Of a stretch of 64,000 nt of DNA, positions 45,804 through 53,884 are shown piece by piece. The notes below the pieces were generated by a model. It was given only the letters and a program-made list of their open reading frames with translations, did not search any database and was not told where the DNA came from. The position numbers and the translations under genes are program-made. The first letter of the stretch is position 1. Each line of letters begins with the position of its first letter. The stretch is taken from the NCBI GenBank assembly GCA_963843605.1, contig CAWJLA010000002.1:620001-684000 (forward strand), written 5' to 3'. Source of the stretch: FEN-1297 sp963843605. GTDB taxonomy: Bacteria; Bacteroidota; Ignavibacteria; Ignavibacteriales; Ignavibacteriaceae.

Positions 45804-45817
45804 CGCGAAGCAGCGGA
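45804..45817 (+). repeat. shared intergenic word, copy 2
   Basis: Exact second copy of the 14-base word at 9664-9677, running into the palindrome GCGGATCCGC. It lies in the 208-base gap between the ABC cassette and the bacilliredoxin gene. Confidence 0.3.
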
Positions 45818-45847
45818 TCCGCGGAATTTTTCTAAAAAACAATATTT

Positions 45848-46192
45848 TTAGCCGTCCAGTTTCTTGGAAAGATTTCTCGAAGAAATATCATAATGGCTCG
45901 CATGCCATTTTGTTTCGTGTTTATTTGTTAGCCAGATCACTTGAGGTGACTGATGATGAACACCTAGTTCATCCGCAATATAACGGCTCAAAGGCCGGGA
46001 ATCTATAACATTAACTTTGACGCACGTTATTTCTCCGCTGCTTTTTTCGACAATCCATGAGTCAAAATCTTTTTCTACCGATGAACTTATCGGACATACC
46101 GGACTATATTTAAATATAATTATTTCTTTTGTAGAATTTCTTTTAATATCATTCCACTCTTCAACAGTATGTAACTCAATTATTCCGGACAT
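45848..46192 (-). CDS. monothiol bacilliredoxin, YtxJ/BrxC-like
   Basis: A 114-residue thioredoxin-fold protein with a single active-site cysteine in FKYSPVCPISSSVEKDF (residues about 28-44), the CPIS form of the YtxJ family, and the cis-Pro segment HHQSPQVIWL. Family members de-bacillithiolate proteins, so the organism probably makes bacillithiol. It stands alone. Start ATG 46192. Confidence 0.85.
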   Translation of the reverse strand: MSGIIELHTVEEWNDIKRNSTKEIIIFKYSPVCPISSSVEKDFDSWIVEKSSGEITCVKVNVIDSRPLSRYIADELGVHHQSPQVIWLTNKHETKWHASHYDISSRNLSKKLDG

Positions 46193-46284
46193 AAATTCTA
46201 CTAATTTATTTTATTTGAAATAAAATCCGTATTAAAGATAAGGATTACCGGTCAAATTTTAAAACCAATCTTTTAATCTCGCAT

Positions 46285-47331
46285 TCAATTGAAGATGCTT
46301 AAATCATATCCCTTGCTGATTAGAAATTCCCGGTTTCTTTTAAAGAAATTAATAACCGCATCGATAGATACCACTTTTGCGATACCGTAATCAAATAATT
46401 TTAATTCCTTAATAAAGTGTAATCCTGTGTAGGGAACACTATTGCTGTATTTGTATCTTTTATCGATAGAAATCGGCTCTAATACATTTTCATCTTCCTC
46501 CGGAACCGATTGGATTAGTCCTACTAGTTCGAAATTAGGAATTCCTTGTTTGACCGCCAGTATAATTCCGCCGCTGAAACCTCTATTAATAGGAGCGTCA
46601 ATCAAAAAAGAACCGTTCTTATCATAATTAGGGCTGCTTACCAAAGCTCTTGATATTATTTTATAGTTCAGCGGATATCCCATTAAGTAAACAAATGTAC
46701 CCCATCTTAACTCTTTTGAATTACCAAATGGATAATTAAATACCTGATATTTTGCAGCAGCTTTTATATCGAACTGTCTGCCTAATAATGCAATATCTAA
46801 ATTGTCGTCTTTTAATATAACATCTACTTCACTGCCTTCGGGAAATCCTGCTATATAAATGTTCTGCTTTGTCTTAATAGAAATACTCTGAATATAATCG
46901 GAAAATATTCCTGTTGATTCGGCATAATATGTTATAATCGTATCGGGAAAACTAATTACATGCGCACAAGTTAAGATCCCGACATTCCCCAAACTGGAAT
47001 AAATCAAAGTTCCGGTACCGAGAGCAGGCTTGTCGATTACGGTAGATTTGATTGTATTATTCTCGATAATTTCAGCTGACAACTCCGATTTTTTTATTTT
47101 ACTCGTATCGCTGAAAACGTAAGTGCGGTAAAAAGCTATACTACTGACCCGGAAAATCGAATTGCTTATATCTTCCAATTCATTTGAAGCATTTTTATTG
47201 GGGAATTCGGTATCATAGCTGCCGCTTAAACCCATAGAGGCTTTTAGCTGCTGATTAGTTGAGGAACATGAAAGCTGAGTAAATATTAAATAGGATAAAA
47301 CCGCAATTTTTAGTATAGATTTAACGATCAT
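46285..47331 (-). CDS. trypsin-fold serine protease, probable lipoprotein
   Basis: A 348-residue exported protein. The N-terminus MIVKSILKIAVLSYLIF with TQLSC suggests lipid attachment at Cys22. A chymotrypsin-like triad is readable: His in GILTCAHVIS, Asp in DDNLDIALLG and Ser in NRGFSGGIIL. There is no PDZ domain, unlike DegP. The start is set at ATG 47331 because GGGAGG lies 7 bases upstream; the TTG four codons earlier is unlikely. A surface or periplasmic proteolytic role is inferred; protease activity is not proven. Confidence 0.75.
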   Translation of the reverse strand: MIVKSILKIAVLSYLIFTQLSCSSTNQQLKASMGLSGSYDTEFPNKNASNELEDISNSIFRVSSIAFYRTYVFSDTSKIKKSELSAEIIENNTIKSTVIDKPALGTGTLIYSSLGNVGILTCAHVISFPDTIITYYAESTGIFSDYIQSISIKTKQNIYIAGFPEGSEVDVILKDDNLDIALLGRQFDIKAAAKYQVFNYPFGNSKELRWGTFVYLMGYPLNYKIISRALVSSPNYDKNGSFLIDAPINRGFSGGIILAVKQGIPNFELVGLIQSVPEEDENVLEPISIDKRYKYSNSVPYTGLHFIKELKLFDYGIAKVVSIDAVINFFKRNREFLISKGYDLSIFN

Positions 47332-47599
47332 GAATCCTCCCAAAATATTTCATTATTTTAAAGAGAGAAAAATATAAGCGCTATTTTACTTAAAGATTTA
47401 AGTACCGATTAAATACTTAATACCAGAATCAGTAATGAAAACACCCAACTTCAATTACCGTTTGATTAAATATAAAACTTTAATTCTTAATAAATTAGCT
47501 TAAAATTATTTTACCTTGTTTATTTTTATAACTTATTTTATTCCTGGTTTCATAGAAGTTATTTTATTGCTGCCGCAATAATTTTCCGGTTGATTCATT

Positions 47600-49423
47600 T
47601 CAATTCTCTACCGGCAGACCTTCGAGAGCCATAATTTTTAAGGCATTGGTGGTAGGACACGGACCGGGCTGTAATTTATAATCAAAGGACATTTTGCCGT
47701 CGGCAATGCTTTCTTTAAAATGATAATTTTTTAATCCCTTGATTTCAGTTTCCAGTTTAACTAATTCCAGGTCGTGCGTCGCCAGCGCTCCGGAGGCATT
47801 TAGTCCGGACAATGTTTTTATAAATGCAGCGCTTCCTTTAAGTCTTTCGATATTATTTGTTCCCCTGAATATCTCATCTATTAAAAAAAACAGCGGCCGG
47901 TCATCCTTTTTATTTGCCTCATCGAGCAAGGCTTTCAGTCTTTTAACTTCAGCGTAAAAGTACGAGATCCCGTCCACGACCGAATCGTTTACTTTTATGC
48001 AAGTAAAAATCCTGAATATCGAACATTTAAAATTTTCGGCGTTAACCGGCGCCCCCGCATAAGCCAGGCACAGGTTTATTCCCAACGTCCTTAAAAAAGT
48101 ACTCTTGCCGGACATATTCGACCCGGTGATCATGTGAATTTCACCCACGTCTTCCAGCGAAAAATCGTTGCACACTTTCCTGTTGTACCTGATAAAAGGA
48201 TGCCCGAGTTTGGTTGCTTTTAACAAGTGCCCGTTTCTGCCGATTATTTCCGGAAAAGTATAACCCGGATTAAGCCATGCATAATTGGCTAGAGAATTAA
48301 TAGCCTCAAGTTCATAAAAAGTATTAAGCCAATTCTTAAAATTAAGTTTTATGATTTTTTTATAATAAAAAAGTTTACCGTTGTAATAGAAATCGACCGG
48401 AAAAAGAAGACTCCATATTCCCCAAACAAACGGATTGCCCTTTTTTATTCTCAAAACGTCAATTGCCTTGGAAATTTTCTTTAATAGGATCGAAGGATTA
48501 ATTTCCGTCTTAGTAAACGGCTCGCAAAACTTACTAATATTAGAGTTCTTACGAAGCGGATATTTTTCTATAAACTCAAAAATTGATCCGAATTTACTGA
48601 ACTCGTCTTGTAAAAACTCAAGCTCAACGAACGTTTTATTTTTTTGTTTATTGCCGAAATAATATACGGATGCGTATAACAGTAGAGTAAAAATCCAAAA
48701 AGGAAAAAGGCCGATGTAAATGTAAAGAAGGAATAAAATTATATTAACCGGAGCCAGAAGAGCCAGGCCTACCAGATATTTTTTATTGCTGCCGCCGGAA
48801 TTACTTTGTTCAAGCCAGTCGGCGAGAATAGACCCGTCCAGTTCTTTTTTTGCGGGATACAATGAAATAAGCCGGATTTTATCTCTGAATCTAGACAAAG
48901 GGACCAGTTCTTTCACCAGTATCTGACGGGACAAAATATCATCATACCCGGGTTTTTCGATCGATAAATATTTTCTTAGTTTTTCTCTTCCCTGTTTCGT
49001 CACCGCAATATTGGCTAAATGAAGCAGCGATTGATTTCCGGATAAATTAAGGTCGGCTTCGAGCGGATTGATGCTACTTTCGGGAAAATCTATTGAAGGA
49101 ATATTTTTCCAGTCCAAACGGATTTTAGCCAACTGCGTTTCCTGGATTTCTCTCCAAAGGGTAGTTCTTTTTACGGCTAGATCTATTTTACTGTGCAGAT
49201 TAACGGTTACTAGATAAACTACAATTATTACGGCTAAAAGAGCCAGCAATAGATAATTTGAAAAAAAGAAATAATAAACCGAAAAGTCGGTCAATCCGGA
49301 AATAAATAAAAATAGCCTAAAATTGGAATAATGCCAGCTTTTTGATTCCAGGTATTTGATTCTGCCGTCGATCCTGGATATAAGATTCAGAAGATATCTT
49401 TCTTTTTCATTTTGCATTTGCAT
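47600..49423 (-). CDS. membrane-associated MutS paralogue
   Basis: A 607-residue protein. The C-terminal ABC-type ATPase of MutS is complete: Walker A GSNMSGKSTFLRTLG (near residue 434), Walker B FFLIDEIFRGTNN and the ALATHDLELV switch. The mismatch-recognition domain of MutS1 is absent. Instead there are hydrophobic hairpins at about residues 33-72 and 218-252 that look like membrane spans, followed by a lever-type helical region. Such paralogues are widespread in Bacteroidota, with unknown role; mismatch repair is unlikely. It stands alone on its strand. Confidence 0.85.
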   Translation of the reverse strand: MQMQNEKERYLLNLISRIDGRIKYLESKSWHYSNFRLFLFISGLTDFSVYYFFFSNYLLLALLAVIIVVYLVTVNLHSKIDLAVKRTTLWREIQETQLAKIRLDWKNIPSIDFPESSINPLEADLNLSGNQSLLHLANIAVTKQGREKLRKYLSIEKPGYDDILSRQILVKELVPLSRFRDKIRLISLYPAKKELDGSILADWLEQSNSGGSNKKYLVGLALLAPVNIILFLLYIYIGLFPFWIFTLLLYASVYYFGNKQKNKTFVELEFLQDEFSKFGSIFEFIEKYPLRKNSNISKFCEPFTKTEINPSILLKKISKAIDVLRIKKGNPFVWGIWSLLFPVDFYYNGKLFYYKKIIKLNFKNWLNTFYELEAINSLANYAWLNPGYTFPEIIGRNGHLLKATKLGHPFIRYNRKVCNDFSLEDVGEIHMITGSNMSGKSTFLRTLGINLCLAYAGAPVNAENFKCSIFRIFTCIKVNDSVVDGISYFYAEVKRLKALLDEANKKDDRPLFFLIDEIFRGTNNIERLKGSAAFIKTLSGLNASGALATHDLELVKLETEIKGLKNYHFKESIADGKMSFDYKLQPGPCPTTNALKIMALEGLPVEN

Positions 49424-49544
49424 ACTTAAAAGAAGTTAAACACTTCCCGTCCGCGGAGGGTACAGTTCGTCAACATGCTGGTTTTTTGATTATTCTTTCG
49501 GTTAATTCGGATTTTCTTTTTCTCCGCCGCCTTCCTCAGGTTTG

Positions 49545-51248
49545 TTAAGAATTTCCGTCATTTGCTCCTGGTTCTTTATTATTCTGTTTTTTGTCTGCTT
49601 CAATATCCCTGGCCTTTGCCGCAGCTTTTTCAAAATTCGGTTTTGCCAACAAACTATCGTTCGGGTAAATACAATTTAATTTATTGCCCAGAAATTGCTC
49701 TATCGCAGGAATGTGAAAAGAATCATCCTCGGAGGCAAAGCTTATAGAAGTGCCTAAAGCTCCTGCCCGGCCTGTACGTCCTATTCTGTGTACGTAATCT
49801 TCTGGATCCTGAGGTAAGGTATAATTAAATACATGGGTTACGTCATCAACATGAATTCCTCTGCTCGCGACATCAGTTGCAACGAGAACTCTTATTTTAC
49901 CTTCTTTAAAATTATTCAAAGTCTTAATCCGTTTTTTCTGATCGACATCGCCAGAAAGAATTTCGCAGCTTATTCCGTATTTCTGCAAATGTTCCTGAAG
50001 TGGATGTGCTTCGTCTTTTCTGTTTGCGAAGACTATAACCCTTTCCAGTTTTTCTTTTTGAATAATATTATAAAGCAGTATAAATTTTTCGTTGTTCGTA
50101 ACAATATAAACAATCTGATTTACAGAAGTACCGGCAACTTTTTCAGGTTCTATCTCAACATTAACGGGTTCCTTTGTCCAAAGTTGCGCAAGCCTAACAA
50201 CTTCACCGCTTAAAGTTGCACTAAAGAATAATGTTTGCCTTTTGGACTTCGGCGGAGTACTGTTGATTATTTTTCTCACATCGGGAATAAAACCCATATC
50301 CAGCATACGATCTGCTTCGTCGATTACCAGTGTTTCAACACTACCCAGAAAAATATCTCTCTTGCTTTGAAAATCCAGCAGTCTGCCCGGTGTTGCAACA
50401 AGAATATCAACCGGACTGCTTCTTAACCTTTTCTGTTGTTTGTTATAATCCATTCCGCCGTATATTTCAACAACGGAAACGTTTGTGTATTTAGTTAAGT
50501 TCTTTGCATCGGCGGCAATCTGCATTACAAGTTCTCTTGTCGGAGCAATTACCAGAGCTCTTGGAGCACCCGGTCGCCTTACGCCCTTAGGCGGATTAAT
50601 GAGAAAGTTATTGATTGTGGTAATCAAAAAAGCTGCCGTTTTTCCTGTTCCGGTTTGAGCCCTTCCGGTAGCATCTTTCCCTTCAAGGGCAGGCTTTAAT
50701 ATGGCTTCCTGAATAGGAGTACAATATTGGAATCCCAGGTCATATATAGAATGCATTATTTCCAATTGCAGATTTAAGTCATGAAATCTGGTTTTGCCTT
50801 CGATTTGGGGAACATTAAAAAGCTTAATATCCCAATCGTGAGGCTGCATTTTTTTAACTTCATGACTGTCATTATTCCTGGGTCCGGCTGTTTTTGGTGG
50901 TCTGTTTCTTTGACCTTGATTTTTAGGTCTTTCAGGACGCGGAGTAAATTCTTTTTTAGGTCCGTCAACCGCTTCGTGTTTTTGTTTTGTTTGATTTGGC
51001 TGATTTGTTTTGGTTGTTTTATTCGCACCCGAGCTTTTTTTTCTCTGATTAGTTTTTCTCGGTTCGTTTTTATTTTTGTCGTTGCTTCTGGGATTACCAA
51101 CAGAAGTATTTTTCCTGGCTTTTTCCATTAATTCGGCTTTTCTTTTTTGCCAGTTTTGTTCTTTATTCTCCTCCTGTTTTTCTTCTTTTACTTCTTTTTT
51201 ATTGCCGATTAATTTATTTTTTACAAGTTTAAACAGTCTGAGTACCAA
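49545..51248 (-). CDS. DEAD-box RNA helicase, RhlB/RhlE-like
   Basis: A 567-residue helicase with a ~140-residue basic, Asn/Lys-rich disordered N-terminus. Core motifs: YCTPIQEA (Q motif), AQTGTGKTAAF, PTRELVMQ, VIDEADRMLDMG, SAT, and HRIGRTGRAG. It remodels RNA, for instance ribosomal or mRNA-decay substrates. The start is uncertain: 51248 is a TTG and no in-frame ATG precedes the next Met (residue 41); the frame stays open about 25 codons upstream. The C-terminus may also be disturbed, see the rejected items. Confidence 0.9.
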   Translation of the reverse strand: MVLRLFKLVKNKLIGNKKEVKEEKQEENKEQNWQKRKAELMEKARKNTSVGNPRSNDKNKNEPRKTNQRKKSSGANKTTKTNQPNQTKQKHEAVDGPKKEFTPRPERPKNQGQRNRPPKTAGPRNNDSHEVKKMQPHDWDIKLFNVPQIEGKTRFHDLNLQLEIMHSIYDLGFQYCTPIQEAILKPALEGKDATGRAQTGTGKTAAFLITTINNFLINPPKGVRRPGAPRALVIAPTRELVMQIAADAKNLTKYTNVSVVEIYGGMDYNKQQKRLRSSPVDILVATPGRLLDFQSKRDIFLGSVETLVIDEADRMLDMGFIPDVRKIINSTPPKSKRQTLFFSATLSGEVVRLAQLWTKEPVNVEIEPEKVAGTSVNQIVYIVTNNEKFILLYNIIQKEKLERVIVFANRKDEAHPLQEHLQKYGISCEILSGDVDQKKRIKTLNNFKEGKIRVLVATDVASRGIHVDDVTHVFNYTLPQDPEDYVHRIGRTGRAGALGTSISFASEDDSFHIPAIEQFLGNKLNCIYPNDSLLAKPNFEKAAAKARDIEADKKQNNKEPGANDGNS

Positions 51249-51450
51249 GTCATTTCCGAATTTTGTTTGTAAATATGTTTCTATTTGTATTGATAATTAT
51301 TCTTTTAATTTTACTAAAAATTGGGCTGTATTGCAATCCCAGCTCATATTTTGCCTTTTACCGACAAATCAAGAAATAATTAAATTTAAATATATTTCAA
51401 TTTTTAATTATAATTAAATAAAAAGTTATTTAATATGATTCACCAGCTTT

Positions 51451-52230
51451 TTATTTTAAATTTTTGATTTTATCCAGCATTTCCCTGGCATTTGGGTCTT
51501 TGGGGTTGAGCTTTACGGATTTTTCCAGATTTTTAACCGCCATCTCCTTGTTGCCGCCTGCCATATAAGCTTCTCCCAGACTATTATAAACCGTATACGA
51601 ATCCGGGTGCAATTCAACATTTAGCTTAAATATTTCTATAGCTTGTTTTGCATAATTGCTGCTTAATAATCTGTAACCCAGTGAATTAATTTCGTCTTCG
51701 TCAAGGTCATATTTGTCCTTGTTTGTATTCATAATTTCATGAAATTTACTAACGGCTGAATCAATGCCTTTGTAAAACATCGCCATAAGCAACGTATCGG
51801 CAAGCGATAATTTAGGCGTACTAACTTTCATAAGTTCGGTGTCGAAAATAAGGGTTGAATTAGGAGGAATCTTTCCGGCCTGGTTTGCACCGTAACCCAG
51901 TGAAGGCGGTATTATCAATCTAAACTTATCCCCGACGTGCATTAATGCAATTCCTTCATCCCATCCTTTGATAACTTTTCCAGTTCCCAATACAAATTTT
52001 ATGGGACGCCCTCGTTTATATGAAGAATCGAACTCTTTTCCGTCGGTTAGATATCCGGCATAGTTAACGGCAACCTCTTTATTGTTTTTGGCTTTTACTC
52101 CGTTACCTTTATGCAAAATTATATACTTAAGTCCGTCTGATGTTGTAACCGTATCTTTGTTAGGAGCTGTTTGTGCCGAAACAACAACAGCAGCCAGGAA
52201 TATGCCCAGTAATAGAAACGCCGTTCTCAT
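51451..52230 (-). CDS. periplasmic FKBP-type peptidyl-prolyl isomerase with TPR tail
   Basis: A 259-residue protein: signal peptide (MRTAFLLLGIFLAAVVVSAQ), an FKBP domain at about residues 28-130 (YLTDGKEFDSSYKRGRP, FVLGTGKVIKGWDEGIALM, GYGANQAGKIPPNSTLIFD), then TPR helices from about 185 to the end (YTVYNSLGEAYMAGGNKEMA). It likely folds exported proteins. The start is ATG 52230 with GGAG upstream, one codon after a TTG. A CAAAGATA (TATCTTTG on the minus strand) at 52261-52268 may be its promoter -10. Confidence 0.92.
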   Translation of the reverse strand: MRTAFLLLGIFLAAVVVSAQTAPNKDTVTTSDGLKYIILHKGNGVKAKNNKEVAVNYAGYLTDGKEFDSSYKRGRPIKFVLGTGKVIKGWDEGIALMHVGDKFRLIIPPSLGYGANQAGKIPPNSTLIFDTELMKVSTPKLSLADTLLMAMFYKGIDSAVSKFHEIMNTNKDKYDLDEDEINSLGYRLLSSNYAKQAIEIFKLNVELHPDSYTVYNSLGEAYMAGGNKEMAVKNLEKSVKLNPKDPNAREMLDKIKNLK

Positions 52231-52389
52231 CAATTCTCCAAGTTTTTAAAATCAACCTAGCAAAGATACATAATTAGGGTAAAAAACCTAAATGTAATAA
52301 ATCTTCAAATATTCTAAAATATAATTATAAACTAAAGTATTATTTTACAAAATTTACCTTACCGATTATTAAATTTTAGTTAATTCATA

Positions 52390-53727
52390 ATGACATCATC
52401 TGCAGAAATCTCGTTCGATAAACTTACTTTCGGTAAAATCTTTCGTTTCTGGACTCCGTTATCTGCCACCTGGCTAATGATGTCGGTAGAAGGTCCTTTT
52501 TTATCCGCCATAATAGCAAGAATGGTAAATCCGGAATATAACCTGGCTGCATTCGGAATTGCTTTTGCTTTTGCAATGATTATTGAAGCCCCGGTTATTT
52601 TATTGATGAGTGCATCTACTGCTTTAGTAGAAAATCATCATGCATATAAAAAATTAAGAAATTTTACATATGCACTTATTATTGCAGTCACATTAATATT
52701 TACGGTTTTCATAATTCCAAAGGTTTTCTTTTTCATAACAATTAATCTGATGGAATTATCCGGAAAAGTTGCAAGACTTACTTACCATGCAATTGTTTGC
52801 TTAATGCCCTGGCCAGGAGCAATTGGATACAGAAGATTTTATCAGGGAATCCTTATAAGGAATAATCTAACAAGGAGGGTAGCGTATGGTACGGTGGTGA
52901 GGATATCCTTTATGTCTGTTTCCGCACTGCTACTTCATTTTTTCACAGCCTTAGACGGCGCTGTAGTAGGGGCATCGGCATTAGCATTCGGTGTTGTGAG
53001 CGAAGCTGTTGCAAGCAGGCTGATGGCCTTGGATGTCATTCGGAGAATAAAATCGGGACAAAACGGTGCTGAAGCCAATAAAACACTCGGATATTTGGAA
53101 ATTTTCAGATTTTATTATCCTCTGGCATTGACTTCGGTAATAACGTTGGGTGTGCAGCCAATGGTGACATTTTTCCTCGGTCAAAGCAGAATGGCACTGG
53201 AATCATTAGCGGTTCTTCCCGTAATAAATTCTTTTGTATTTATTTTTAGAAGCCTCGGACTTTCCTATCAGGAGGTCGGTATAGCATTAATGGGAAATAA
53301 AAGAGAAGGTTATTCGTCTCTGAAAAATTTTGCCCTTATTATGGGAATTTCAATTGTTAGTCTGCTGGGGTTAATTGCATTCACACCTTTATCGAAGATA
53401 TGGTTCTATAATATATCCGGCTTATCCGCCGGTTTAACCGAATTCGCAAAATTACCTTTGATGATTATGGTTATAATGCCGGGGCTGTCGCTTCTTTTAA
53501 GCTTCCAAACCGCCGTATTAGTGAATGCGCATTATACAAAACCGATAACAGTTTCCACCATTATCGAATTTTCTGGAATTTTAATAGTAATGTTTATTCT
53601 GACCCACATTTATTCAATAATTGGAGCAGTGGCAGCAACGATAGGTTTTATAATTGGCAGATTGGGTGCAAATGCTTATCTTTTCATGCCTTATTTTAAA
53701 ATTTTACGTAATAAATTGCAGATTTAA
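52390..53727 (+). CDS. MOP/MATE-superfamily multi-span transporter
   Basis: A 445-residue integral membrane protein with about 12 spans in two halves. It is related to MATE-type transporters (LSATWLMMSVEGPFLSAIIA at the start, second half beginning near residue 230). The segment GYRRFYQGILIRNN resembles ANKH-like (progressive ankylosis) homologues in bacteria, which is a tentative subfamily call. Substrate unknown; no adjacent transport partner. Start ATG 52390 lacks an obvious SD. Confidence 0.7.
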   Translation: MTSSAEISFDKLTFGKIFRFWTPLSATWLMMSVEGPFLSAIIARMVNPEYNLAAFGIAFAFAMIIEAPVILLMSASTALVENHHAYKKLRNFTYALIIAVTLIFTVFIIPKVFFFITINLMELSGKVARLTYHAIVCLMPWPGAIGYRRFYQGILIRNNLTRRVAYGTVVRISFMSVSALLLHFFTALDGAVVGASALAFGVVSEAVASRLMALDVIRRIKSGQNGAEANKTLGYLEIFRFYYPLALTSVITLGVQPMVTFFLGQSRMALESLAVLPVINSFVFIFRSLGLSYQEVGIALMGNKREGYSSLKNFALIMGISIVSLLGLIAFTPLSKIWFYNISGLSAGLTEFAKLPLMIMVIMPGLSLLLSFQTAVLVNAHYTKPITVSTIIEFSGILIVMFILTHIYSIIGAVAATIGFIIGRLGANAYLFMPYFKILRNKLQI

Positions 53728-53884
53728 TATTTACGATGCAAAAGTAAACTCTAGATTAAGGCGTGCGTCTAAAAACATTAAAATATCGATCATTTATTAT
53801 TATTAGCATAGTGCATAATTCTACTAAAATGAATAATTTTACTTCAAGATTTCCTTTTAATTTCAAATACTTTTAGGTAAAAGC

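Noticed and set aside
49500..49620. Possible frameshift at the helicase C-terminus
   Set aside because: Another frame reads QMTEILNKPEEGGGEKENPN after the stop at 49545, which looks protein-like, but the tail of such helicases is not conserved, so it cannot be decided by eye.
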